Notes: generated by a model from the letters alone, not told the origin. DNA of 64,000 nucleotides from Plecoglossus altivelis (GCA_036571765.1 BROE01000020.1:1196537-1260536), one strand, 5' to 3'; shown: positions 1 through 11,770, counted from the stretch's first letter. Translations and numbers: made by a program.

Positions 1-240
1 TCTCCCCCTAACTACTCTCTCCCCCACATACTCATCTACTCTCTCCCCCCACTTCCCATATCTATTCTCTCCCCCCACATCCTCTCCCCCCACCCTCTCC
101 CCCAACTCCCCTTATGTACACTCTCCCCCACTGCTCTCATGTACTCTATCCCCCTCATCTACTTTATCTCAACCACCCTGACCTCCTTGCCCCAACTCCC
201 TTTCACACTTTTCCCCCTCCATATTTCTTAAGATAGCATT
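1..240. repeat. C/T-rich low-complexity tract
   Basis: The + strand consists largely of repeated CTCTCCCCC(A/C) blocks separated by short TACT/CATCT spacers. It is a degenerate pyrimidine-rich minisatellite. Open frames here are compositional artefacts and no gene is supported. Confidence 0.85.
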
Positions 241-294
241 GCAAATTTAATTTGCTATTTTGGACAGTGAGAAACAAAGTTATTTACGAGCCCT

Positions 295-780
295 GGGGGT
301 GGAGCTGAAGGAGAGGGAGGAGGGGATGATGGGAGGAGGGTAGAGGATAGAGGGACTGGTAGCAAATGAAGGGAGAATAGAGGGTTGTAGTGAAGGGGAG
401 GGAGAAGGAGAGGGTAGGACAGTGGAGAGGGGAGGAAGTGAGGAGGGAGGGAGGGAGGAAGCACACACCAGCTACTGGGAGGAAGAGGACAGGAGAGCAG
501 AGAAGACAGAGGAGGAGAGAGGGGATGAAGAGAAGGAGAAAAGTGTGGAGGAGGGGAGATGAGAGGGGAAGAGAAGCAGGGAGGGGAGAAGATGAGTCAA
601 AGACTGGAGGGGAGGTAATGAAGAGAGGGGTGTAGGAAACAGGTGAGGTGAGTGAAGAGGGGTGGGGTGGGGAGAGAGGAGGGCAGAGGAGGGAGGGATG
701 GCAGGAGGGAATAAAGAGGTGCAAAGAGATGAGAGGACAGGAGGAGAGGGGCAGGAACAGGAGAGGGGAGGGTGAATCGA
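295..780. repeat. G/A-rich low-complexity tract
   Basis: About 490 bases of purine-rich DNA on the + strand (GGAGGGGA, GAGGAG and GAAGGAG variants). Long proline/serine-rich open frames on the minus strand come from this composition, so they are not annotated as genes. Together with the C/T-rich tract on its left it forms a strand-switched polypurine/polypyrimidine block. Confidence 0.85.
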
Positions 781-1034
781 TGGCACACACACACGTGTCC
801 ATTTCTGACAGAGTCCAAGTCTTTAATGATATTGTCCCTTGTATGACCTTGTGTACTAGGACCCAGTAGCAGTCAATACTCACATTTCCTAAGACCAGGT
901 TTGATCCTGCAATCTCCACCATAATCCACACTGTAGGGATAAACAGAGGAAGGATGAAAATACACTTCACCTGTTGATAAGTGACTTAGAAACTGACTTT
1001 CTAAGTAAACATGTTGTTTCTCTCTAATCATCAA

Positions 1035-4000
1035 AGGTGCATTCCAGAAAGCAGGTTTTACAAACTCTGAGCCTAAACCTGAACTCTGACTTGATGAACC
1101 CTGAGATGGGAAGCTCAGAGTTATCGGTTCCAGAACACCTCATCTGACTTAGTTCAAATCTAATTCACTAGAATTAGAAATGATCTTGTGTGAAGGCGAG
1201 TATGAAGACATTTTCTGAAAGATACTCAAAAATAAGTGACAATTAGTCACTGAGTACAATTCAAAGCAGTACATTAATTTGACATTGAACCACACATCTT
1301 ACTACAGGTGAAAATATGGAACAATCTTATAGGCACAGAACTCACTTAATAGCATCTGAAAATGAAATTTACAAACAGTTCAAACAGGGAGGATATATTT
1401 TGCTGATACCAACAGACAAGATTGTTTCAATCATATTTCACAGAATTAAACCAAGTCAATATTCAGATGCTCTCAACTTGTAGTAGCTTTCATCCCTCAC
1501 ACAATCCATGTGGTCTCAGATCATATCCTGCTCAGTAGATGAACATGTGAATTGTTGTGGGCTAACAGAAAGAAGGCAGAAGAGGGCACCACCTCTGACA
1601 GAGGCAGAAGAGCTCTGAGCCAGAACGCTGACAGACCAGTGGCTGAAGGCATCCCTGGAGGGAGCTCATCCAAGCCTATCAACTGTCAAGGACGTTTTCC
1701 CACGGCACTGCATAACTGGATTGCTCTGACTGCCAGATTAATGCTAATTATTTCTTCTGTACAGTACATTGAACAGAGCGCTGTTAATCCAGGTCTACCG
1801 AAGGACGTAGCACCATTCAAAAGAGAGAGTCCCCAGGCCACCACATATCTGGTCTTATGTAAAACTCACAACATCTGGTAACAATCAATCAATGTAAACA
1901 TCAGTCAGATTGTCCTCCTATCATGAAGTCCCTCTTAAGACATTCACAATGACAGCTGACACAGCCTCAGAACCTGATGTCCAAAGCTCCTCCCCCTGCA
2001 TTTTAAGTCAGGAAATCACAATTCAACACAATGTCACAATGGTGACCTGTAACTAGAAAAGGTCTCCATAGAAAAAAGTCAAACAGCTGCTTCAATAGAA
2101 CCTTACTGTATGTCTCCAACTGACCATCCAAAATGGTCAAGCTAATCTCCCCAAAGATGAACTGTCCCAGAGTGGTCAAACAGACATTCCTCTAAACCTC
2201 ACTCTCTCTCTTCACCCAACTAGTCTCAGAACATTCTTTAACAATAAACAACATATCTTACAGTTAATCAAATTCAGTTATCTAATCAAACACACACGCT
2301 CATTCTACATACATAAGTCCAACATTTACATGACATGTTAATGTGTGTGATCATTTTGTGGGGGTTCATTTCCCCCAACAGTTACTGATGGTGTTATCTG
2401 ACTTGTTGAGCCTTCTGCCACGACAGATCCCCTTGCAATTAGAACTTATATTGTGTTATTTGGCTTCAGCAACAATCAGGTTGATGAGGAATCTTTCATG
2501 TCTAAAGGCTGCTTCAGGCTCAGCATGAGGGAGGAGAGGGAGAAACTCATGGTTTATTAAAGAAAAGCTGCCGGCAAACAGGTGAGGTTCACAGAGTCTG
2601 TTACTATGGTAACATACCCAGAGTTTTCAGTGTTTCCCATACATTGATTTATTTCCCAATGTCCACCCTCAGATTCACAGACTTTGAGGCACATTCTCAC
2701 TGAGTCTGTGAGGGCCTAGAGCTGTCCCACTGTCAAATCTTCAAGAGTTTGAAGGCTCTTTCACTGTCATTTTATGCACCTTTAACCCTTGTGCTCTCTT
2801 CAGGGGTCAAAATGACACAAATCTATGTTTAATGCATGCACACCAACAATCAGACATTTAGATTGCATGTGTTTGATTGAACTCAGACAAAACTAAGCCT
2901 TTCTGATTTAAGTCCTGCATGGCTGCACATTTCAGTGCCCTAAAGGGTACAGGATAAAATGTAATTAACCTGCTTCATTTCAGCGTTGAAGGTGGGGCCT
3001 TTTTGGCCCTCATGACACGGGGAGTTGCAGAATGCCAAGACAGCATGAGGGTTAGGAAACAGTTTGCACAATTCACCATGTGGTGATGTGAGACATGAGG
3101 GTTACCAGGGGAAGCCTGGAAGAGAGGAAAGAATCCTGGCTAACCTGCCTCATAAGACAAGAAAGTCAAAGAACAGTAATCAAACAAGCATGGAAGGAGA
3201 AACCAACCCAGATGAAAACATAGTTAGAAAGGAAAGTTAACATCAGTAAGTTTAACACAAAAGCTGAGTTGTAACACAAAGCTCACTGATGGTTCATATA
3301 GACAGAACTGTGTGGAGGTTGTCCTTTATATGAATTCCAAATATGCTGTCATCACATTTGATTCAACAAAATCACTATTTTACTGATAATGCCACAAAGT
3401 GCTGTCCCATTCCAATTTATAGCACTTGGACCCTTGCAGCCTTTTGCACTCAATCACTTACTAGGTGACGTCAGGTCAGTCTGTGAGGGTTCTGGGTTTA
3501 GGGGAGACAATGGGATTGGGCTTTAGCATCATAATATACTGCACAAATGTGTCTGAAACTGATACCTTCAAGAATATTCTTATTTAAATACATTCTGCAA
3601 ATATAACAATATGAATCCACCATAACGTTTTTATTACATAAAGCTCAAAATACTATTTTACACTGAACGTATTGAGACATCTTTTCTTGTTGAAGTCCCT
3701 AGCTACACTCTCTTCAACCTGACACTTGGATCTAGGTTTAAGATAAACCCATTGTTGTTTTTGCAACACATGGTTTTAGTTCCAACTTGTGAAGGACATT
3801 CTGAAGACACTTTGTACTTAAATAGTCAGCATTCTGGATTAATACAAATGATTTATTCTGTACCGCACGTTACTGAACTAAGCTCTCTGTGATGGATCTA
3901 CTGCAGGACACTCATCACTAGTGTCGTTCTGCAGAGATACCAACTTGAATACACACCCAGTCTTATATAGACTCACCACATCTGGTCATTCTAAACAACT

Positions 4001-4447
4001 GATAATAAATACAAACTATAAACTCCCTTTTTTCCACAATGTATTGTAAACTAAACAGCTGCTTCATTTGCACCTTACTGTAAGTGTCCAACTGACTCTT
4101 TCAAGAACTTCTCCTTTAGTCATAAATAGATTGTATCCAGAATCTTAGACAGAAGGCCATATAAGATGCTACATTTATCCCCCAGGGTCTACTGTCCTAC
4201 AGGGTGGTTCGGCACCTTATGTCTAACAAATATTCCCTTTCATCCTGCCCCTGTTGCCCTAAATCATTTCTGAAGTCTCTGACGTTCTCACGTTCCTTAA
4301 TGATATACATCAAAACCAGAAGGCAAAGTCAAACTACTCTCGAACTCACAGAAATTATACCACACTCTCTTTCTGGAACAAAAATCCCAGAGTTTCCCTC
4401 ATCGCAGGGTAAATTTTTTTTCCCTAAACCCGCTTTCTGAAATAGAC
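1035..4447. mobile_element. Probable PIF/Harbinger-like DNA element (TIR pair)
   Basis: The left end (about 1038-1130) contains the TTCCAGAAAGCAGGTTT start, then CTCTGAG and CCTGAGATGGGAA motifs and a second TTCCAGAA. The right end (about 4330-4447), read on the minus strand, has the same order: TTTCAGAAAGCGGGTTT, a CCCTGCGATGAGGGAAA stretch and GTTCCAGAAAG. This arrangement resembles terminal inverted repeats of abundant fish Harbinger-type repeats. I see no transposase inside, and no clear target duplication. The two ends could instead belong to two separate solo elements. Confidence 0.45.
2782..3055. mobile_element. piggyBac-like MITE
   Basis: The left end reads TTAACCCTTGTGCTCTCTT and the right end, on the opposite strand, reads CTAACCCTCATGCTGTCTT (about 15 of 19 positions match). 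A TTAA at the left boundary, the CCC(T/A) terminus and inner copies of GGGTCAAAATGAC-like sequence fit the short piggyBac-type repeats common in fish. It has no coding capacity. The right TTAA is degraded to GTTA. Confidence 0.5.
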
Positions 4448-4614
4448 CCCTGGAAATACAATTGTGATCATCACTGTTGCACCATATTGTACATTGTCAG
4501 TTAACATTTTTTATTGAAAATTCATGAAATACAAGGCCTATTTAAGTAACAAAAATGGTATCAGTGTTATGAAACATTCCATAAAGATGTCTATAAAAAC
4601 AAACATCTCCTTAC

Positions 4615-4788
4615 TTGAGTTTCTCCAGTCTGCAGTGTGGATCCCCCAGTCCAGCAGAGAACAGCTTCAATCCTTTTTCTCCTGGATGATTGTAGCTCAG
4701 GTCCAGTTCCCTCAGGTGGAAGGGGTTGGACTTCAGAGCTGAGGCCAGAGAAGCACAGCCTTCCTCTGTAACCAGACAGCCTGACAGC
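4615..4788 (-). pseudogene. NLR relic LRR exon 4 (distal)
   Basis: The 174-nt exon encodes LSGCLVTEEGCASLASALKS, then NPFHLRELDLSYNHPGEKGL and KLFSAGLGDPHCRLEKL. It has a good GTAAGG donor and a CTCCAG acceptor. This is the canonical family LRR exon length. It lies 2.2 kb beyond the tandem trio, with a direct-repeat block, an RTE-like LINE fragment and a Tc1 end in between. It may be the last LRR exon of this locus or a remnant of another NLR. Confidence 0.7.
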
Positions 4789-5556
4789 CTGGAGAAAGAT
4801 GATCAGTATTGTGACAGAATCCATGTGGGCCTCCACAGTGAGTCAGCACAGAGGGGTTCATTTGGCAGGTGCTGTCATAGCTGCACCTCCCCCTCATTAG
4901 ACAGAGTGACCCTTTCCCCCACTTCAGGAAGGTTGTCTTGAAAATAGAAACCTGATATGAATTCACCTAACAAATCAGTCTGGATTATAGCCTTTCCATA
5001 AACACTCATCCTAGATCAGACTATCCGACGATTTCAAGACAGGTTCAAGTAGACAAGGTCATTGACAAGGTCCACAATATTCTTCAGCAGTCAGAGGAAA
5101 ACCTTGGGTCATATGATCCTACAGAAAGCAATGTTTACGACCACTCTCTGTCTAAACCGACCACTAGGACAGCTCGATGTACCGTCAATCATTGCCACCG
5201 CTGCGTCAGAATTCTATGAAATATCACGATATCGCAGAATGACTCGGCAGAACTGTTCGCTCCTCAAACAAACGGTGTTGTGCTGCTCCCTCTGCTTGGA
5301 GGATGAGGAACTGAACAGTGACAGGACGTCAACACTCAACAAGTCATGACAAGCTACTAACCATCAGCGACACTACAGCGGAGCACTTTCTCCTCTCCGC
5401 TCAGCCTGGCAGAGCAGCACTAGACTGGAGGCTACTTCAGCCAGCTAGACTAGAGACAACTCTACTGAAGTTACCTTACCTGGATTTTCTGAAAGACATT
5501 CAATTACTGAAGCAAAGTTCGTGTTCAAATATTTACGATTGTATTTTCAGACGAGT

Positions 5557-5994
5557 TCAAAAAGTCTCCCAGAAAAGAAAGACGTTTGTTTGGAAGACAG
5601 TGCTAGCAGATAGGATGCTACTTCTGTGGTAGGTTTGATTCTTCCCGACATTTTGGAAAATATTTTCCTAGCGGTTGCTGAGAAAAATCCTAGAGAAAAC
5701 CCTGACTGTGACTACAAAGCCCTCTCCTGCTGCCTCTTTAGATATGTGTAACTAACTCCCTTTCCCCCCAGCCTGCTTCTGGCAACTAAAACGTCATTTA
5801 TATAAAGTGGTAAAATATCAGCCTACCTGGTGAACTTCAAAAAGTCTCCCAGAATAGAAAGACGCTTTTTTGGAAGACAGCACTAGCAGATATACTGCTA
5901 CTACTGTGGTAGGTTTGATTCTTTCTGACATTTTGGGAACATTTTTTCCCAGACGCTGCTGAGAAAAATCCTAGAGAAAACCCTGACTGTAACT
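5557..5994. repeat. Direct repeat pair, about 157 bp, offset 280 bp
   Basis: Bases 5557-5713 and 5837-5994 are nearly the same sequence. Both start TTCAAAAAGTCTCCCAGAA, contain GTGGTAGGTTTGATTCTT and end AAATCCTAGAGAAAACCCTG. The 120 bases between are unrelated. It looks like a local duplication or part of a repeat family I cannot name. Confidence 0.75.
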
Positions 5995-6004
5995 AGTCTG
6001 GACA

Positions 6005-6530
6005 AGACTGAGATATAGTCCTTCAAGTGTGTCCTGGGTCTTCCACGGGGCCGCCACCTGGTAGGACATGCCCAGAACACCTCCCGAGGGAGGCGTCCAG
6101 GAGGCATCCGAAACAGATGCCCGAGCCAACTCAGCTGGTTCCTCTCGACTTGGAGGAGCAGCGGCTCTACTCCGAGCTTCTCTCGTGTGACCGAGCTCCT
6201 CACCCTATCTCTAAGGGAGCGCCCGGCCACCCTGCGGAGAAAACTCATTTCGGTCGCTTGTATCGACGAGCTCGTCCTTTCGGTCATCACCCAAAGTTCA
6301 TGACCATAGGTGAGAGTAGGAACGTAAATCGACCGGTAAATTGTTTTGACCGAGTTTTGCCTTCCGCCTCAGCTCCTTCTTCACCACGACGGCCCGTTGC
6401 AGAGACCGCATCACTGCAGCCGCTGCACCAATCTGCCTGTCAATCTCACTTCCGTCCTTTCCTCACTCGTGAACAAGACCCGAGATACTTTAACTCCTCC
6501 ACTTGAAGCAAGGACTTCTCACCCACCCGA
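6005..6530 (-). mobile_element. Non-LTR retrotransposon tail (RTE-like LINE), antisense
   Basis: On the minus strand this encodes the C-terminal tail of a LINE polyprotein: MSFLRRVAGRSLRDRVRSSV, then LGVEPLLLQVERNQLSWLGH and GRLPREVFWACPTRWRPRGR. This tail is very common in fish genomes. Homology extends on the 5' side to about 6530 in broken frames. No reverse transcriptase core is present, so it is a fragment. A related fragment lies at 24478-24620. Confidence 0.75.
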
Positions 6531-6555
6531 AGAACATAACTGTTCGCAGTTGTAT

Positions 6556-6727
6556 CATACAAATAAATAGTTACAAAATCAAACATTGTGATTTCTGGAT
6601 TTTGTTTTTAGATGATGTCTCACAGTGGACATGCACATATGATAACAATTTCAGACCCCTCCATGACTTCTAATTGGGACAACATGCAAAATTGCAGGGT
6701 GTTCAAATACTTATTTTCCTCATTGTA
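6556..6727. mobile_element. Tc1/mariner-like transposon end
   Basis: This matches the terminal part of a common fish Tc1-like element, including AATCAAACATTGTGATTTC, CACAGTGGACATGCAC and a terminus of GGTGTTCAAATACTTATTTT plus CCTCATTGTA. It ends at a TA, the target site of this superfamily. No partner inverted repeat was found nearby, so it is a solo fragment. Confidence 0.65.
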
Positions 6728-6959
6728 TATATATTTACAAATACCCAATTATGAACAGTAATAAACAAAGGATGCTTTAGAATGCTTTAATATGTAGTGC
6801 TGCATGCTTCATGCATCTACCCTGTGGAAGACTAAAGGTTGCAACTATTTCCTGCCCATTGTGTACACCTTTCAACATCATGAACAACCATAATTTCTGA
6901 ATAAATGGTGCGAATATGATGTGATGTGTGATTGAAACTAGTAGATGATGATTACAGAC

Positions 6960-7130
6960 CTCAGTGTCTCCAATTTGCAGAGTGAATTCTCCAGTCCAGT
7001 AGAGAACAGCTTCATACCAGCATCCTTCAGATCATTGTTACTTAGATCCAGTTGTCTCAAGGAGGAGGTTGACCTTAGCATTGGGACCAGAGAAGCACAG
7101 CCTTTCTCTGTGATGTTACAGCCTGACAAC
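6960..7130 (-). pseudogene. NLR relic LRR exon 3
   Basis: The 171-nt exon encodes LSGCNITEKGCASLVPMLRS, then LRQLDLSNNDLKDAGMKLFS and TGLENSLCKLETL. The acceptor is CATAG|GTTGTC. It shares the CTGAG|GTCTGTAATC end and about 250 bp of flank with LRR exon 2. Confidence 0.75.
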
Positions 7131-7528
7131 CTATGGAAGGATCAATTACAGAAAGATTACAAACACTTTTTCTGCCCAAACAACATGCCCATCCCCACCT
7201 CTACCTCCTCCTCCACCACAACCACACACAACCCCGGGACCAAGCTACAGACCTGACAGGGGCTTTTCAGTTACCACCACCTCCCAAACCAAATTCCAAC
7301 AGGCCTGCCATTGTTCATAGAGAACCTCAAAACCCACCTTTTCAAGTTTGTGTTCAGCAGATAATCTCCCTGCTGTCTGTCCCCTTCCCCTTCATTTCAC
7401 AAGAACCTTTGTTTTCAACTATCTATTTGTAATTAATACTTGGACCTATTAAATTATTCAACCCTGTATGCTCACTAAGTGAAGCATATTTTAGTGTTCA
7501 CTATATCTTCTGTTTATATATGGGTCTA

Positions 7529-7611
7529 AAAAAAATTAAAAAAAAAGAATGTGTCTATCTATATATATATATATATATATAGATAAACACATTCTTTTTT
7601 CTTTTTTTTTA
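7529..7611. repeat. AT-rich inverted repeat (hairpin/cruciform)
   Basis: The left arm (AAAAAGAATGTGTCTATCTA followed by (TA)n) is the near-perfect reverse complement of the right arm ((TA)n followed by TAGATAAACACATTCTTTTT), centred near 7570. It sits in the duplicated intron between LRR exons 2 and 3. Confidence 0.85.
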
Positions 7612-7826
7612 ACAAATACCCAACATTAATAAACAAAGAATGCTTTGGAATGCTTTAATATGTAGTGCAGCCTGCTTCTTGCACCTACCCTATGAAAGAC
7701 GAAAGGTTTGCACCTATTTTCTGCACATTGTGTACATCTTTAAACATAATAAACAGCCATAATTTCTGAATAAAATGTGCAGATATATATGTGTATGATT
7801 GAAACTAGTAGATCATGATTACAGAC

Positions 7827-7997
7827 CTCAGTGTCTCTAGTTTGCAGAGTGGATTCCCCATTCCAGCAGAGAGCAGGTTCATACCAGTATCCTTCAGATC
7901 ATTGTTACTTAGATCCAGTTTTCTTTTGTAGGACGTTGACTTTAGCACTGATCCCAGAGACGCACAGCCTTCCTCTGTGATGTGACAGCCTGACAAC
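7827..7997 (-). pseudogene. NLR relic LRR exon 2
   Basis: The 171-nt exon encodes LSGCHITEEGCASLGSVLKS, then LDLSNNDLKDTGMNLLSAGM and GNPLCKLETL. The acceptor is AACAG|GTTGTC. Exon and flanking intron are closely similar to the copies at 6960-7130 and 8601-8768, so they arose by tandem duplication. Confidence 0.75.
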
Positions 7998-8600
7998 CTG
8001 TTGAAGGTTATCAACGATATGGATTATAAACACTACTTTCTTCTAGAGGTAGAAATAAAGAATATCAGTCTGATGATTGTCAAAAGGTGTTGTATTGAGT
8101 TACTGTTGCAAGATGAAAACAACAGGTGGACAAGGTGTTTTCGTATAGATCTTTTACTGTCTACTGTCGAACAGACTTCATGTTTCAATCAGGCTGTATG
8201 GTCCATATAAGGGAAAGTGAAGCCAGCTACACCTGACTTACATTTGGTATATTTCCACTTATCTAAATGTCCAAACATGAAAATAATCCATGGAGATTAT
8301 TAGGGAAAGTGAAGCCAGCTACACACTCACGCACCTTTGGTGTATTTCCACTTAACTAAATATCCATGGAGAGTGTTCCACATGCAGTTAAAAGTTTTAC
8401 TGAGTGCTCATATATTTAGACAAACTGTACATTAAAAGTGCTGCAGGCTTCATGCACCTACGCTATGAAAGATTGGAGGTTGCAACTATTTTCTGCACAT
8501 TGTGTACGCCTTTTAACATAATAAACAACCATAATTTCTGAATAAAGAGTGCAAATATGATGTGGTATGTGATTGAAACTATTAGATGATGATCATAGAC

Positions 8601-8768
8601 CTCAGTGTCTCCAGTTTGCAGAGTGGATTCCCCAGTCCAGCAGAGAGCAGCTTCATGCCCGAATCCCCCAGGTTGTTGTTACTCAAGTCCAGCTGTGTAA
8701 TATCTGAGTACGGGAGAGCTGAGGCCAGCTCTTCACAGCACTGTGCTGAGAGGTTACAGTCATTCAGC
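8601..8768 (-). pseudogene. NLR relic LRR exon 1
   Basis: The minus strand encodes LNDCNLSAQCCEELASALPY then ITQLDLSNNNLGDSGMKLLS and AGLGNPLCKLETL, one exon-sized pair of ribonuclease-inhibitor-type leucine-rich repeats (LxLxxN pattern). The acceptor is TGTAG and the exon ends at CTGAG|GTC. It is open throughout. It follows the FISNA/NACHT exon by about 145 bp. Confidence 0.75.
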
Positions 8769-8912
8769 CTACATGATATAAGGAGAACATGTGACATCAT
8801 CAGAGACATGTTTGTATTAGCAGTGTAATATAGGAACAAATGATGATCAAACTGTTTCACAAAATGTGCAGTTCTAATGTCATTATATAAAAATAAAATT
8901 CCTTATACATAC

Positions 8913-9635
8913 AGAGCAGTTTTGGAGTCTTTGACCACTGGCAGCAGCTTCAGAAGACCTTCATCTGATCTGCAGTACATCTTCAGATCAAACACGTCCA
9001 TCTTCTCTTCTGAAGTCAGCAACACAAAGACCAGAGCTGACCATTGTGTAGATGAGAGCTCACTGGAGAGACTTCCTGAGCTCAGGTACTGTTGGATCTC
9101 CTCCACCAGAGAATGGTCATTCAGTTCATTCAGACAGTGGAACAGATTCATGCATCTTTCTGCAGAGGGATTCTCTCTGATCTTCTCCTTGATGTACTTG
9201 ACTGTTTCCTCATGACTCTCTGTCTTGGTACTTGTCTGAGTCACGGGAGGGGAAAGATGAACTGAATTTCCTGATTGGCCAGTCCCTCAGCCCAGTCTGT
9301 GATGAATTTCTGCACAGAGACAGTTTTTCCAATGCCAGCAACTCCTTTTGTCAGAACAATTCTGATAGGTGTAGCTCGTCCAGCTGAGGGTTTAAAGATG
9401 TTGTTGCATGTGATGGCTGTTTCTGTTCTTGCTGATTTCCTGGATGCTGTCTCAATCTACCTCACCTCATGGTCTTGATTGATCTCTCCACTCTCACCCT
9501 CTGTGATGTAGAGATCTGTGTAGATGTTACTGAGAAGAGTTGGATTTCCTTGTTTAGCTATGCCCTCAAACACAGTTTCAAACTTCTTCCTCAGTTCAGA
9601 TTTGAGTCTCCGTTGACAATTTACAGTACACTCAT
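8913..9635 (-). pseudogene. NLR relic FISNA/NACHT exon with stop and internal deletion
   Basis: The FISNA part runs from 9635 (NECTVNCQRRLKSELRKKFE) to TDLYITEGESGEINQDHEVR and then hits TAG at 9459-9457, where relatives have glutamine before IETASR. The same frame continues past the stop to the P-loop GVAGIGKT (9345-9322) and to NQEIQFIFP. At about 9248 the sequence jumps, in another frame, to the HD2 region (ESHEETVKYIKEKIRENPSA then NLFHCLNELNDHSLVEE), ending LLPVVKDSKTAL at a GTATGT donor. Walker B, sensor motifs and the winged helix are absent. An intact exon of this family is about 1.7-1.8 kb; this one is 723 bp. Confidence 0.85.
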
Positions 9636-9880
9636 CTGTAGGAAACACAACACATGATAAGTGTGAGTTTCTGTTCTATCTCGTTTTGAATATTTACACA
9701 TTATGAATTGACAGTGTGTCCTTTATATTAAATGTAAAAGCATATTTCAAATATATGATCATTTATCTGGACCACAATTTTGAAACAGTTTAGTATACTT
9801 ACACAGTACAAGGTCACAAGATCTAACCTTCATCATATACCATCAATCAGTCAAATAAGACTAAATATGGAGTCTCTTAC

Positions 9881-10284
9881 TTTTCTCCAGAGTGTCAGCC
9901 AGCTCCTTCTGGTTCATGTTCCTCAGGACGTGCAGTGTGATCTTCAGAGCTCCCTTTCTGGCACTGCTCTCCTGCTTCTGAAATTCAGGGTCCACCACTT
10001 CCTGGTCCACCCTCTGACTCTCTAAGCCTTCTGGGAAATCTGAACTCAGAATCCTCTTCATCCTCTCCAGCTCTTTCTTCACAAACCTGATGACAGTCTC
10101 CTCAAGCACCTGAAACAGAGAGAATATATCAGATGAACCAGGAACTATCTAAACAGTAGATCAACATGTTTAAAATGGTTGTCTTGTTTGTACTGTACTT
10201 TCAATGCACACAAAACTCACTGTGAATATGGAGGACAATTCCTCATGGTGACTCTGGTCTGACTCAGACTTCTCCTGTTTCTCT
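9881..10284 (-). pseudogene. NLR relic linker exons before FISNA
   Basis: Two exons are present. 10284-10221 encodes REKQEKSESDQSHHEELSSI. 10109-9881 encodes a helical segment that begins VLEETVIRFVKKELERMKRI and ends LKITLHVLRNMNQKELADTL. This matches the conserved helical region ahead of FISNA in fish NLRC3-like proteins. Acceptors (CTCAG, TTTCAG) and donors (GTGAG, GTAAG) are intact and the two exons join in frame, so decay is concentrated in the following exon. Confidence 0.75.
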
Positions 10285-10779
10285 CTGAGGACAAGAGATG
10301 ACATTACTTAACTACATGAACTACATGTACAAGGACTGGTAATCTACTGAAGAGTACATCTTACATAAACATGAGTGGTAAATTGATGTTTACATTCATG
10401 CATACACACAGACACTGTATAAGAGTGATACCATCCCTTCCAAGAAAATCATCTTCTATACCACTACAAGGCACTAGTCCTTTAATACATTCATCAAATA
10501 TAGTGGCACTGTTCGTTTCATATATTTATCAAATATAAAGGTACAGTCATCCCTAGGTAAACAAGTGTGTTTTGTTTCAGACACTGAAGAATGACATCAG
10601 GGTCCACCTCACACAGGACTGCATGTTCTCTAGCTTGTTTTCTGCTTTAGACACTGCAGCACTCCTCCACCCAGGATGTTAAGACCTTCTGGTCTCAACC
10701 AGTCTAAGTGGGCTGAGCCCCACCTGGTATGTGCTTGTACCAGGCCTGGTACATGCAGGGCTGGACGCTGACTGTCATG

Positions 10780-10784
<5 letters not shown>

Positions 10785-10829
<45 letters not shown>
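10785..10829. repeat. (TG)n microsatellite
   Basis: About 22 TG units with one TTTG interruption. It lies in an intron of the NLR relic between the linker exon and the RPASPVPSC exon. Confidence 0.95.
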
Positions 10830-11770
10830 AAGGGAAGGATATGTTTGTCAAACAGTTACCGATCTCTCTTTCATTGTATGCCATTACATTAAAACACAAA
10901 ACTTTGACATTCTCAAATAAAGTAAGGATGTAACCTTTATTCTGCATACAAGGTTTCTGTGTTTAACATTCCTTCCATGTAAAAGAAGACCCCCAAAAGG
11001 GTTCTAGATGAACACCAGGTATAAGTACACAGGAAGACCCTTAACTTTACGGAGCCATATAGTTAGCCTAGGCAGAATCTACCATTGTAAATAAACACAC
11101 ATAACTTTAAACAACTGTATGTGGGAATGCTTATGCCAAGAAAACAGTGTATTGGAAAGTTGAACTGTGTGTGTTTGAAACTCATCTCCAGCATGGGCAA
11201 AGGCTACACCGCTAAAGAAGTCACAACAGACATCATATCCCATGTCTTCCAAAGTGGAGAAGTTGTAACTACTTAACTTGACTTGACCAAATTGTAGCTC
11301 ATAATGGCATTGTGTCTTGGGAGGTTACAGTATAGTGCAGTTTTCTTTCTTGTCAGTTTGTTGTGGTTGTGTCTCTGTTAATGTCAGTCTAACATTAAAT
11401 CATTACAGTGGAAGAAGGGTGTAGTCCTGTCTCTCATTCATCAAACACAACAAGGAGGTCAAGGGTGTTGATGTATCTGATGGTGGTCTGGTAGTTAAAA
11501 CTTAGATACATAAAGAGAGGACGAACACTGCATGTGAATGAAATAATATTAAATTGCAGCTTCTACTCACTGTGTACCTCTACGACATGGTCAGACCATC
11601 AGCCAGTTTATGAGTTCTAACCTTCATTTAGAAGATTTGATCAATGTCACATGATGATCCTGCATTTAATGGTTACTTTAAACTTTAGATTATTTGTCAC
11701 CTTAAATACCAGCACTTACCCTTCCTTATGAGAAACATAACAGTAAATACCAGCTGAGGTCGTTACATAC

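Noticed and set aside
284..970. Open frames of up to 228 codons on the minus strand rich in Pro, Ser and Leu
   Set aside because: They follow from the G/A-rich composition. Overlapping frames all stay open and none has a domain.
1..4614. Search for a B30.2/SPRY exon ending the NLR gene
   Set aside because: No PRY-SPRY motifs seen on the minus strand downstream of the last LRR exon; the region is repeat-derived.
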